Below, in pieces: positions 6,208-11,939 of a stretch of 22,401 nucleotides of DNA. The stretch's first letter is position 1. Each line of letters begins with the position of its first letter. The notes beneath the pieces were generated by a model, which was not told where the DNA came from, did not search any database, and saw only the letters and a list, made by a program, of their open reading frames with translations. The translations under genes and the position numbers were made by a program. Source of the stretch: a virus; the IMG/VR virus record IMGVR_UViG_3300006030_000120, positions 1 through 22,401 of that record. The stretch is one strand, 5' to 3'.

Positions 6208-6596
6208 GGCTTGTCGTTCTTCCACTTTCTCGTTCCAGTTAACAAATCTTCTACAGTAATTAGATAACCCTTAGACTTATTAGGTGGTATCTCACATGAG
6301 ATTTCCCTGCCTAGTTGCTCGACAGTTTTCTTTAGGATATGGGTTGGGACTATGAAGGTTGATTGCTCAAGGACGAACGCCCAATACGCAGCCTCAGTCA
6401 CAGATAAACCCGATGGCTCCCATGAACCTGACTTCATATACCAACACTCAGTTTCAATGTAGATATTGTTGGTAATCCACCACTTCCTGTCACGCTTAAC
6501 TTCTACAGTACGCCCACCAGTTAACAACTCTTCAACAAGTTGTTCACCCTTGCGACCATAGCCAAAGTCTATGTCGAACGAGGAGTTCTTTGCCAT
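6204..6596 (-). CDS. PD-(D/E)XK-like nuclease-fold protein
   Basis: The 130-residue protein has an early GRKGEQLVEELL helix (E18), then TVEVKRDRKW with an ExK pair (E32, K34) and NNIYIETE (E48), the order of the core of PD-(D/E)XK nucleases, and a helical C-terminus. Phage relatives of this type are usually small nucleases of unknown specificity. The stop overlaps the sigma-like ATG, and its own ATG follows the neighbour's stop directly. The canonical Asp before ExK is not obvious, so the activity is uncertain. Confidence 0.55.
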   Translation of the reverse strand: MAKNSSFDIDFGYGRKGEQLVEELLTGGRTVEVKRDRKWWITNNIYIETECWYMKSGSWEPSGLSVTEAAYWAFVLEQSTFIVPTHILKKTVEQLGREISCEIPPNKSKGYLITVEDLLTGTRKWKNDKP

Positions 6597-6998
6597 TTAC
6601 TTATCCCACTTATCTCTCAGTACTAGCAGTGCTATGATGGCGTAGTTCGCCAAGTCCTTGAAAGAGTCTTCGATTGATTCATACATAGGGTCGCTATGTC
6701 TATCAACTAAGTTATTGATACGAGCAACCTTGTCATGGATACGCACACGCAATCCATTGAGCGCACCGCCTGGCGCATCAGCAATATTCTTGGGCCCATA
6801 ATCCTTGTGCTTCTTTAGCAGGACAGACATGAGCTCATCATATACAATCCTTACATCGTCTTCGAACTGGGTGGGATACGATATGCGTGCTTCTTTGTCA
6901 ACAGGGGTACGCTTAGTGTTACTGTCAGGGTATCCTCTTCGGACTTGGTCTGCGTAACGTGATAGCCCATCCCAACTAGGTGTTCTATAATCTGCCAT
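6597..6998 (-). CDS. DUF1599-like nucleotide-modification-associated protein
   Basis: Residues 60-132 match the pattern of DUF1599 (nucleotide modification associated domain 1): KKHKDYGPKNI, LNGLRVRIHDKVARINNLV, then ESIEDSFKDLANYAIIALLV. This all-helical fold is related to MazG-type pyrophosphohydrolases, and the conserved Glu and Asp residues would bind Mg2+ and nucleotide. Phage copies are thought to act on nucleotide pools or modified bases; the substrate here is unknown. The first 55 residues are less structured. The ATG has GAAGAAG just upstream. No obvious base-modification enzyme is seen in the window. Confidence 0.7.
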   Translation of the reverse strand: MADYRTPSWDGLSRYADQVRRGYPDSNTKRTPVDKEARISYPTQFEDDVRIVYDELMSVLLKKHKDYGPKNIADAPGGALNGLRVRIHDKVARINNLVDRHSDPMYESIEDSFKDLANYAIIALLVLRDKWDK

Positions 6999-7004
6999 AC
7001 TTCT

Positions 7005-7355
7005 TCACTCTCCAGCCTTGAATAGTTTACTGACTTCTCCATCAAAATCTTCCATCACACTTTCTACTATGATATCCTCAACAGTCTCACCAATAATCTC
7101 AGGGTTAGTTTCTGCTGTGAATAAAGTTATATACGCTGACTGTAGTATCTCTGATAAGTATTCTTCATCATCTCTATTGTCAAAGAGTGCACGAAGTAGA
7201 GAACCAATCATCAACTTGTATCCACCCGGGAGTATCAACGCAGGGTCGAACTGTTCATCGTCCTCAACCATATGATTGACTGCCTCGAAGGCATCATTGA
7301 ACTTGAACCCACACTCAGGGCAGCGAGGTAACTCGCCATTCTTGAAATCAAACAT
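7005..7355 (-). CDS. Zinc-finger-like acidic hypothetical protein
   Basis: The 116-residue protein begins with a C2H-like motif, RCPECGFKFNDAFEAVNHMV (residues 11-30), which could bind zinc through Cys12, Cys15 and His28. The rest is acidic and helical (LILPGGYKLMIGSLLRAL, EEYLSEILQSAYI). Its ATG overlaps the end of the Toprim gene by 8 bases, so it is translationally coupled to the primase. It may be a replication accessory protein; no family recognised. Confidence 0.6.
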   Translation of the reverse strand: MFDFKNGELPRCPECGFKFNDAFEAVNHMVEDDEQFDPALILPGGYKLMIGSLLRALFDNRDDEEYLSEILQSAYITLFTAETNPEIIGETVEDIIVESVMEDFDGEVSKLFKAGE

Positions 7356-7971
7356 TTAGTAATCCCGCTTTCTGGAGTATTGCATTCGCCCCGTTGCTCG
7401 TATAAAATGAGTTAGCGTCTTCTCCGTCGGGGAATTGGACGACAGTAACAGGGAGTTCTCGGGCGAGACTATTAGCAAATTCTTTTCCTGGCTGGTCTCC
7501 GTCTGCAAAGACAAAGACTCTTTCGAAATCGGCAAGGAGTCTCGTGTAATGTTTCTTCCAACTATTAGCACCCGGTACACCAACACAAGGAATACCGACA
7601 CAAGAACTAAGAGTAAGGGTATCCAACTCACCCTCACAAATGCCAATGAAATCACCAGCACGCTCAATGTCAAGAACATTATACATCTTTGTGTCCGCCC
7701 CAGTAAGGCCCATGTACTTCGGCTCCACCGCAGGATTGAGACTGCGGAATCGTAAGTCAACAACACCGGTTTTAGTAACATACGGTATGCTAAGTCTGCC
7801 AGTATATATCTCATGTCCCACCTCAGCCTCGACGACTACGCCTAATCGCGCCAGCCGTGCTGTTTCTATTGGAATACCCCTGCTTTTTAGGTAAGCTTCT
7901 GCCTGATAAATGTTTTCCTGGTACCTTGCTGTAGCCTTCTCCAACAATTCTTTCTGCGAATTCTTTTGCAT
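7348..7971 (-). CDS. DNA primase, Toprim catalytic part
   Basis: The 207-residue protein matches the catalytic half of DnaG-type primases: a linker helix (QAEAYLKSRGIPIETARL), GRLSIPYVTKTGVVDLRFR (58-76), the Toprim acidic motif ICEGELDTL (111-119, Glu113) and VFVFADGDQPGKEFA (152-166, Asp157 and Asp159). It would synthesise RNA primers at the fork. It lacks its own zinc-binding part, which lies in the overlapping upstream ORF in another frame (149-base overlap). The ATG at 7971 has only a weak, very close purine-rich site, so coupling or a +1 frameshift from the upstream ORF is plausible. No separate helicase-binding domain is seen. Confidence 0.85.
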   Translation of the reverse strand: MQKNSQKELLEKATARYQENIYQAEAYLKSRGIPIETARLARLGVVVEAEVGHEIYTGRLSIPYVTKTGVVDLRFRSLNPAVEPKYMGLTGADTKMYNVLDIERAGDFIGICEGELDTLTLSSCVGIPCVGVPGANSWKKHYTRLLADFERVFVFADGDQPGKEFANSLARELPVTVVQFPDGEDANSFYTSNGANAILQKAGLLNV

Positions 7972-8188
7972 CTCTTACTGTAATCCCTTCTTGCTGAGCA
8001 ATGATTTGCAAACTATTTCCTTGAACTCCGCATGCAAAGCAGATGAAGATATTGCTGTCCAAGTTTGCGGTACCTGATTGGTGCGTATCACCGTGGAATG
8101 GACATCGGAGATTGACTTGCCCGTGTGTTCGTCCAAACTTTGCACCGTAGTGGACAAGCACATCTCTAATACTTGGGAGGTCATTCAT
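7823..8188 (-). CDS. DNA primase, CHC2 zinc-finger part
   Basis: The 121-residue ORF carries the primase zinc finger: NLRCPFHGD (Cys29, His32) and FICFACGVQGN (Cys50, Cys53), followed by the helical segment TVRDAKEFAERI. This domain recognises the template in DnaG primases. After about residue 85 the sequence becomes Arg/Ser/Lys-rich and unlike a primase, exactly where the +1 frame begins to encode the Toprim part. The natural product may therefore be a fusion made by frameshifting, or two subunits. The ATG overlaps the resolvase-like stop by 8 bases. Confidence 0.8.
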   Translation of the reverse strand: MNDLPSIRDVLVHYGAKFGRTHGQVNLRCPFHGDTHQSGTANLDSNIFICFACGVQGNSLQIIAQQEGITVRDAKEFAERIVGEGYSKVPGKHLSGRSLPKKQGYSNRNSTAGAIRRSRRG

Positions 8189-8534
8189 ATCTCTCTCTCA
8201 TCCATTGTTCTAAATCCTGTATAACCCATGACTTCTCTATGCCATGATTGCGTCGCTTCACTATGACGAAGGCTGGAGGTATGGTCGCCAATCCCCTAGC
8301 CTTCGCATAGTTCTTTGCCTCAACCTGCGCTTCGTCCCAAAAGGCAGGCAAGTCTAACTTCTTTCTATTCTTTAACTCCATGATGTATGTCTTGCCTTGC
8401 AAGAATACATACAAATCACCCTCATCTTTGGCGCCAGCTTTAGTAAGACGCTCTGCTACTGCTTCGTGTTCACGAAACCATCGCATAACATCTGTCTCAT
8501 ACTGTGCACCTTTGCGACCATTAGGGTTAGCCAT
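8181..8534 (-). CDS. Holliday-junction-resolvase-like PD-(D/E)XK nuclease
   Basis: The 117-residue protein shows the archaeal/phage resolvase-type core: GRKGAQYETDVMRWF (E13), then GAKDEGDLYV (D40), YIMELKNRKK (E53, K55) and a helix with Gln70 (EAQVEAKNYAKARG). It could cut branched DNA during replication and recombination. It starts on the TAATG overlap with the small gene upstream and overlaps the primase zinc-finger ORF by 8 bases. Substrate preference cannot be read from sequence; other PD-(D/E)XK nucleases remain possible. Confidence 0.7.
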   Translation of the reverse strand: MANPNGRKGAQYETDVMRWFREHEAVAERLTKAGAKDEGDLYVFLQGKTYIMELKNRKKLDLPAFWDEAQVEAKNYAKARGLATIPPAFVIVKRRNHGIEKSWVIQDLEQWMRERYE

Positions 8535-8722
8535 TAGTATGCGCTCTTATCTTTCTCTAGTATTCGTATTGCCCAGTCGAGTCCGTCTTGTACGCCTTGC
8601 GTATAAGCGTCCTTAGCTGGTGGTTTGGCATCATCAATCTTCTGTATGCACTTGGCAACATGTCTGAGATATTCAGACTGTGCCATTTCTTTTGCATGAA
8701 TTTCAAGATAGTCATCATCCAT
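8534..8722 (-). CDS. Small hypothetical protein
   Basis: This 62-residue protein is acidic at the N-terminus (MDDDYLEIHAKEMAQ) and largely helical, with a C-terminal helix DGLDWAIRILEKDK. Both ends use TAATG overlaps, with the helicase stop upstream and the resolvase-like start downstream, so it is embedded in the replication operon. No motif was recognised; an accessory role in replication is a guess from position only. Confidence 0.6.
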   Translation of the reverse strand: MDDDYLEIHAKEMAQSEYLRHVAKCIQKIDDAKPPAKDAYTQGVQDGLDWAIRILEKDKSAY

Positions 8723-9504
8723 TATACATTCTCCGGTATGTCATCAACGAACATATACTCAGGGTTGAAAGCAATCCATGTCATCAATCCGCCCCCAGCA
8801 TCGGCTCGACCATAGCGATTCTTAACAGGCGCGACTCCCATGCTTGTTCCAACAACACCGAGTGTGCATATAAGTGCAGGTAACTGTGCAACCTTACCCT
8901 GTATGGCACTACGCGGTTGACAGGGGGTACCAGCAACAGCCTCGCTAGTGTGATGTAGAACCAACACTGCAGCATTCGTAGCGCGAGCAAGATACTTTAG
9001 CTCCTTCATAATCGCTCGCATTGAAGCGAACTCTTCGCCACCATCGGTGGCAACATCCATCAAGTTATCTACCACAATCAGTTGTGGTGGGCATCCCCAT
9101 AGTTCTTCGAAGGCTTGTACTTCTTCGTCAATATCCTGCAGAGATGGTGCTGATTCAAATGACCATACGATGTGGCTACCTTTAGCCAGCACTGCACGAG
9201 TCCAACCCAAATCAGTATTCAATAATTGTTCAACATCACCTTGATTCTTACCACTAATCATAGATGCTAAACGCATAGCCATAGTGTGTGCGTTAGTGTC
9301 AGCGCTAATGTATAGCGTGGGAACTTTCATCTTTAGCGCAAGAGCAAGGGCAAGTGTTGACTTACCTACTCCCGGCGCTGCTGCGAACATCGACACTTCG
9401 CTTCGCCTGAGGACAATCTTGTTCGACTCAAACGCTTTGAAGCATGACGGTAGCGGTTCCCCACCGATACTTGGGCGACCAACGCTTCTGACAAGTGTAC
9501 GCAA
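8722..9504 (-). CDS. RecA/DnaB-like replicative helicase ATPase
   Basis: The 260-residue protein is a RecA-fold ATPase. It shows Walker A AAPGVGKST (42-50), LYISADT (64-70), Walker B LIVVDNLMD (142-150), VLVLHHTSE (180-188, like the DnaB-type sensor His) and VKNRYGRAD (227-235, probable Arg finger). It lacks the N-terminal DnaB domain, as do many short phage helicases, and would unwind DNA as a ring. The start is TTG 9504, with AAGGA upstream. It sits between the zinc-ribbon protein and the nuclease/primase genes. A RecA-like recombination ATPase is the alternative. Confidence 0.85.
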   Translation of the reverse strand: MRTLVRSVGRPSIGGEPLPSCFKAFESNKIVLRRSEVSMFAAAPGVGKSTLALALALKMKVPTLYISADTNAHTMAMRLASMISGKNQGDVEQLLNTDLGWTRAVLAKGSHIVWSFESAPSLQDIDEEVQAFEELWGCPPQLIVVDNLMDVATDGGEEFASMRAIMKELKYLARATNAAVLVLHHTSEAVAGTPCQPRSAIQGKVAQLPALICTLGVVGTSMGVAPVKNRYGRADAGGGLMTWIAFNPEYMFVDDIPENV

Positions 9505-9525
9505 TTCCGATTCCTTTTAAAGAGA

Positions 9526-9560
9526 AGCCGTAGCCAATCCATTATTAACTGACTACGGCT
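9526..9560 (-). promoter_or_regulatory. Inverted repeat before the helicase gene
   Basis: AGCCGTAG (9526-9533) and CTACGGCT (9553-9560) form a perfect 8-bp stem with a 19-base loop in the 72-base gap between the zinc-ribbon and helicase genes. In the transcribed direction TCTCTTT follows, so it could be a weak terminator or attenuator that lowers helicase expression, or an RNA-processing site. Confidence 0.4.
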
Positions 9561-9576
9561 CATTTGATTTCCTTAT

Positions 9577-9963
9577 TTAGTTGACTGGCTTGCATTGGTC
9601 AGGCGTTCCCTGTGGGGACGGACATGCCCAGAATGCATATGGCTTACCAGTATTCTTGCTAACTCCGCTACGCCAAATGCGTGCACCGTGTTTACATGTG
9701 GGAGCTGCGGTACCTGACGCTTCCGACACCGGGGTTGGCGGCGAGGAGACTGGAGGCGTGGTGTTTGTAGTGGAATTTGTAGTCGATAAAGGGGCTACAT
9801 TGTACGCTGCTGCTAGCATCTTGTTTGTTGCAGCAATCTGCGTAGCGTAGTCACCTACACCTTCAAGCAGCACACTAAGTTCGTCAGCAGTATTGGCACG
9901 GATGTTAATCATATCACCAGTACCAGTCTTATACGAGACTTGCAGTTTCCATTCTTCGTTCAT
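9577..9963 (-). CDS. Zinc-ribbon hypothetical protein, possible DNA-binding accessory
   Basis: The 128-residue protein has three parts: a strand-helix N-terminus (WKLQVSYKTGTGDMINIRAN, then ADELSVLLEGVG), a Thr/Pro/Ser-rich linker (about 59-87) and a C-terminal ribbon with CKHG, GKPYAFWACPS and DQCKPVN. The ribbon resembles those attached to topoisomerases and phage DNA-binding proteins. Its ATGA overlap couples it to the exonuclease gene. Position suggests single-strand DNA binding or recombination support, but no direct signature proves it. Confidence 0.6.
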   Translation of the reverse strand: MNEEWKLQVSYKTGTGDMINIRANTADELSVLLEGVGDYATQIAATNKMLAAAYNVAPLSTTNSTTNTTPPVSSPPTPVSEASGTAAPTCKHGARIWRSGVSKNTGKPYAFWACPSPQGTPDQCKPVN

Positions 9964-10571
9964 TTATTCTCTTTCTTTGAAGTGAATGGACAATGGTCGG
10001 ACAGACCACACCACCCACAGTTTTTTGTGTTAGGTAAGAATACCCCAGCTTTGCGTGCTTTGTCAAAGTTTTCTACGAAGTATGTAATCATGTCCTGACT
10101 GTACTTCGTTAGGTCAATCATGGTGCCAGTACCTGACTGACGAGCCATCCAATAGTTGCCGTACTTAATGTCGACACCAAACACCTGCTGTATTCCAGCC
10201 TTGTAGAATCCTAACTGGAGACTACTCGTTGGTGTCAGCTTGGAAGTCTTTAGGTCCACGACAACTAAGTCACCATCGACCTCAAAGATTCTATCAATAA
10301 CCATCTTCACTGGCACGCCAGCAAATTCAGGTATGATACCTAGTTCAATCGCAGGAACGCCTTGAGGCGTTTTCCAAATCTTCCAGTTGGTGTTAGTAGT
10401 ACGCCAGTCAATGTAACTTTGTACCCACTCTGGGCCTTTAACTTTCCAGAAGTCTGCATCTTCTTTGTTAGGATATTCTTTCGTAGACTTCCCGCCAACC
10501 CTAAGCGTTGAGATGTCGACATCTTTCGTGTACTCATGCCATGCCTCTTCCCATAATTGTTTACTCAACAT
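9960..10571 (-). CDS. RecB/Cas4-type exonuclease, C-terminal part
   Basis: From ATG 10571 this ORF encodes 203 residues. It holds the nuclease core MVIDRIFEVDGD (D93), VVVDLKTSKL (D106, K108) and SLQLGFYKAG (Q119, Y123), and three C-terminal cysteines (NCGWCGLSDHC: 185, 188, 194). In Cas4/AddB-type nucleases these join a fourth, N-terminal Cys to hold a 4Fe-4S cluster; that Cys lies in the upstream ORF. The two ORFs overlap by 11 bases (ATGTTGAGTAA), and this frame is +1 relative to the first. The ORF stays open back to 10682, but those codons resemble no family. Probably a recombination exonuclease. Confidence 0.8.
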   Translation of the reverse strand: MLSKQLWEEAWHEYTKDVDISTLRVGGKSTKEYPNKEDADFWKVKGPEWVQSYIDWRTTNTNWKIWKTPQGVPAIELGIIPEFAGVPVKMVIDRIFEVDGDLVVVDLKTSKLTPTSSLQLGFYKAGIQQVFGVDIKYGNYWMARQSGTGTMIDLTKYSQDMITYFVENFDKARKAGVFLPNTKNCGWCGLSDHCPFTSKKENK

Positions 10572-10758
10572 GTTGTTTGTCCCACTCTTCGGTTGCCTTG
10601 TGGAATGCTGAGCCACCTGCAGACCAGACTGCTGGCTGTTCAGGTATCTCAAGTAGTCGACCGAGATAGTAAAGATAACCACAGTCGATGTATGTAGTCA
10701 GTGCTGAGTACGATACATGTCCCGGTATCTTGTAATCGTCAGTAAGGTATACTCCCAT
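10561..10758 (-). CDS. RecB/Cas4-type exonuclease, N-terminal part
   Basis: The 65-residue ORF has the N-terminal signature of PD-(D/E)XK RecB/Cas4 nucleases: SYSALTTYIDCGYLYYLGRL (Cys26, candidate first ligand of the iron-sulfur cluster) and AGGSAFHKATEEW (His53, Glu57). It then stops, and the rest of the domain continues in the +1 frame. The ATG has GAAAGGA upstream and is the first gene after the control region at 10759-10906. It may be a real split gene expressed by coupling, a frameshifted single gene, a mutation or a sequence error. Confidence 0.75.
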   Translation of the reverse strand: MGVYLTDDYKIPGHVSYSALTTYIDCGYLYYLGRLLEIPEQPAVWSAGGSAFHKATEEWDKQHVE

Positions 10759-10777
10759 GGAGTCCTTTCAGTAATAC

Positions 10778-10806
10778 TTGACATATAATAAATATATTAT
10801 TATAAT
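10778..10806 (+). promoter_or_regulatory. Consensus sigma-70 promoter pointing right
   Basis: A perfect TTGACA (10778-10783) and a perfect TATAAT (10801-10806) are separated by 17 bases, the optimal spacing. Transcription would start near 10813 and run right, against the surrounding minus-strand genes, through the hairpin at 10822-10848 towards the terminator at 10936-10978. No plus-strand gene follows, so a short antisense or primer RNA is the likely product. The region is nearly all A/T, so chance -10 boxes are common, but an exact -35 at the right spacing is not. Confidence 0.6.
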
Positions 10807-10880
10807 TATATTTATATATATTATATAGACCCCTACGGGGTCTATATATTTATTTATATATTATATAATATATATGATTA
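10784..10880. other. AT-rich tract, possible replication origin or control region
   Basis: Apart from the GC core of the hairpin, this stretch is almost pure A and T. It lies in the only sizeable gene-free gap of the window (10759-11024, 266 bases), between the end of the late operon and the start of the replication operon. An easily melted tract with a strong promoter and hairpin beside replication genes would suit an origin. No clear iterons or DnaA boxes were seen, so promoter function alone could explain it. Confidence 0.35.
10822..10848. promoter_or_regulatory. Perfect 12-bp hairpin between facing promoters
   Basis: Positions 10822-10833 pair with 10837-10848 without mismatch around a 3-base loop (TAC); the core is GACCCC/GGGGTC and the rest is A/T. 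It would form in RNA from either strand and is followed by T-rich sequence on both sides. It could attenuate leftward transcription of the replication operon, serve as an antisense RNA contact, or be a protein-binding or origin hairpin. Confidence 0.55.
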
Positions 10881-10906
10881 TACTCATGACTTAGGGGAAG
10901 AGTCAA
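10877..10906 (-). promoter_or_regulatory. Leftward promoter of the replication operon
   Basis: Read on the minus strand, TTGACT (10906-10901) and TATAAT (10882-10877) are separated by 18 bases. The start point would be near 10870, giving a leader of about 112 bases before the exonuclease ATG at 10758. It points into the replication operon and lies just beyond the late-operon terminator, the expected position for an early promoter. Confidence 0.55.
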
Positions 10907-10935
10907 GGGTTTTTCTACTTATCTGATAAACACAA

Positions 10936-11008
10936 AAGACCCCCCTTCCTAGGGTGATTACCTTAGGTTGGGGGGTTTCGTGTCTTAAAACGGCCTTAGA
11001 AGGCGTTT
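10936..11008 (-). terminator. Late-operon terminator hairpins
   Basis: The main hairpin pairs CCCCCC 10940-10945 with GGGGGG 10970-10975, continued by CCTA 10948-10951 with TAGG 10964-10967 after a 2-base mismatch; on the minus strand TCTTTT follows directly, a good intrinsic terminator. On the plus strand GGGGGG is followed by only TTT, so it may also stop rightward RNA. A second hairpin (AAACG 10988-10992 and CCT with AGG and CGTTT up to 11008) lies nearer the last late gene. Confidence 0.7.
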
Positions 11009-11024
11009 AAAGGGTATTCTAGGG

Positions 11025-11210
11025 CTAGCGTGCGCCTCTGCCAAACTCTGATGCCGATGGGTCGAGCCACTTAAGGACAGGCCCGAGGAACCCTGCGAGG
11101 GCTGCAGCTCCGAGTGTCTTCCAGTTGGTCTCTCCTGCGAGGTAGAGTGCGATAGCAGCTGAGGCTGCAGCACGGAACCATGTCAGCGATACTTGCTTTA
11201 GTGCTTCCAT
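11025..11210 (-). CDS. Holin-like small membrane protein
   Basis: The 61-residue protein has two hydrophobic stretches (WFRAAASAAIALYLAG at 11-26 and LGAAALAGFLGPVLKWL at 33-49) separated by a short polar turn and ending in a charged tail. The pattern and the site directly after the endolysin gene (ATG the base after its TAA) match actinophage holins, which permeabilise the membrane at lysis. It is the last gene of the late operon. Other membrane roles are possible. Confidence 0.7.
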   Translation of the reverse strand: MEALKQVSLTWFRAAASAAIALYLAGETNWKTLGAAALAGFLGPVLKWLDPSASEFGRGAR

Positions 11211-11732
11211 TTATTTTGCCTTTCGTTTAGTATTGTGAACCTTACAGCAGGTGCACACTTCAGCCTTGACTGGAAGCGGTAGCTTCTTAGTTGGGACAGG
11301 CTGTAGCTTAGCCACTACAGTATTCACAATCTTAGGTTGATTCATCCACCAGAACCAAGGGCTAGTGTCATTAGCGGAATCAGCATTGATAGAAATATGA
11401 AGATGTTTATTGTGAGGGTTGCTACCAGTATACTTGCGATTGCCAAGCTTAGCTTTATCCCTCGACCAAATTTTACCCTTGAAGATGAGGTACTTGACTC
11501 GCTCGTCTTCCTTAAGTTTCTCAAAGATAACTGCACAGTCTACCCCATTGTCTGGGTCATGTGTCAAATCAACAGCAAGCCCCGTGTTGTGGTCTGAATT
11601 CGGACTGGCTTTCTGATGAGCCAGTGATGGCAATAATCCGTCGGACAGTTTCTTGCGCTTCGGCCACAATGCTGTCGCTTGACGAAGAACAGCAATAGCA
11701 GCAGGACTCGCGGCCTTCACTACAGGTTTCAT
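11211..11732 (-). CDS. Endolysin, M15-type peptidase
   Basis: The 173-residue protein carries the zinc-peptidase motifs of the M15 family: SDHNTGLAVD (46-55, His48 and Asp55) and KHLHIS (109-114, His110 and His112). Such enzymes cleave peptide bonds of peptidoglycan, as D-Ala-D-Ala carboxypeptidases or L-Ala-D-Glu endopeptidases. No signal peptide is seen, fitting a holin-dependent endolysin. The C-terminus has a linker and a basic, Cys-rich end (CTCCKVH) that may help wall binding. It sits between two membrane-protein genes; GAGGAA precedes the ATG. Confidence 0.85.
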   Translation of the reverse strand: MKPVVKAASPAAIAVLRQATALWPKRKKLSDGLLPSLAHQKASPNSDHNTGLAVDLTHDPDNGVDCAVIFEKLKEDERVKYLIFKGKIWSRDKAKLGNRKYTGSNPHNKHLHISINADSANDTSPWFWWMNQPKIVNTVVAKLQPVPTKKLPLPVKAEVCTCCKVHNTKRKAK

Positions 11733-11936
11733 TCATTTCCTCAATGCTTCCTTGACTAGTTCGGTCAGTAGTTCTACCTTCTCTTCAAGCGAGTTAACCT
11801 TATCCTTAAGACTGGAACCACCATTGGGTTTAAGTTCATAAAGGTAATGCTTGACGAGCCATCGCACTAGCGATGCAAAGCCTACGATAAGGGTTAATAT
11901 GGATACGGCAAGAGCTGCCCAGTCAGCAAGTGTCAT
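11733..11936 (-). CDS. Membrane protein with coiled coil, possible second holin
   Basis: The 67-residue protein has one N-terminal span (WAALAVSILTLIVGFASLVRWLV, residues 6-28) and a C-terminal coiled coil (SLKDKVNSLEEKVELLTELVKEALRK). Single-span proteins of this build are common next to phage endolysins as holins or accessory lysis proteins. The stop lies immediately before the endolysin ATG, and the start has AGGA about 11 bases upstream. The lysis role is inferred from context. Confidence 0.65.
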   Translation of the reverse strand: MTLADWAALAVSILTLIVGFASLVRWLVKHYLYELKPNGGSSLKDKVNSLEEKVELLTELVKEALRK

Positions 11937-11939
11937 GGT

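Larger units (their letters stand above)
10813..10978 (+). ncRNA. Predicted short antisense or primer RNA
   Basis: This is the span expected if transcription starts at the rightward promoter and ends at the hairpin with GGGGGGTTT near 10975. The RNA would begin with the 12-bp hairpin and be complementary to the leader of the replication operon from about 10813 to 10870. No coding frame of note is present. The prediction depends on the promoter being active. Confidence 0.3.

Noticed and set aside
6851-7045. 64-residue minus-strand ORF overlapping two genes
   Set aside because: It looks protein-like in places but overlaps the better supported DUF1599-like gene by about 150 bases and that gene has the stronger start site. 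It remains a small possibility.
7356-7814. 152-residue hydrophobic minus-strand ORF
   Set aside because: It lies entirely within the Toprim primase gene in another frame and has no recognisable motif.
10784-10880. Many further TATAAT-like boxes on both strands
   Set aside because: Nearly pure AT sequence gives these by chance; only the two with a good -35 at proper spacing were kept.
10985-11173. 62-residue minus-strand ORF near the late-operon end
   Set aside because: It overlaps the holin-like gene in another frame and runs into the terminator hairpins.
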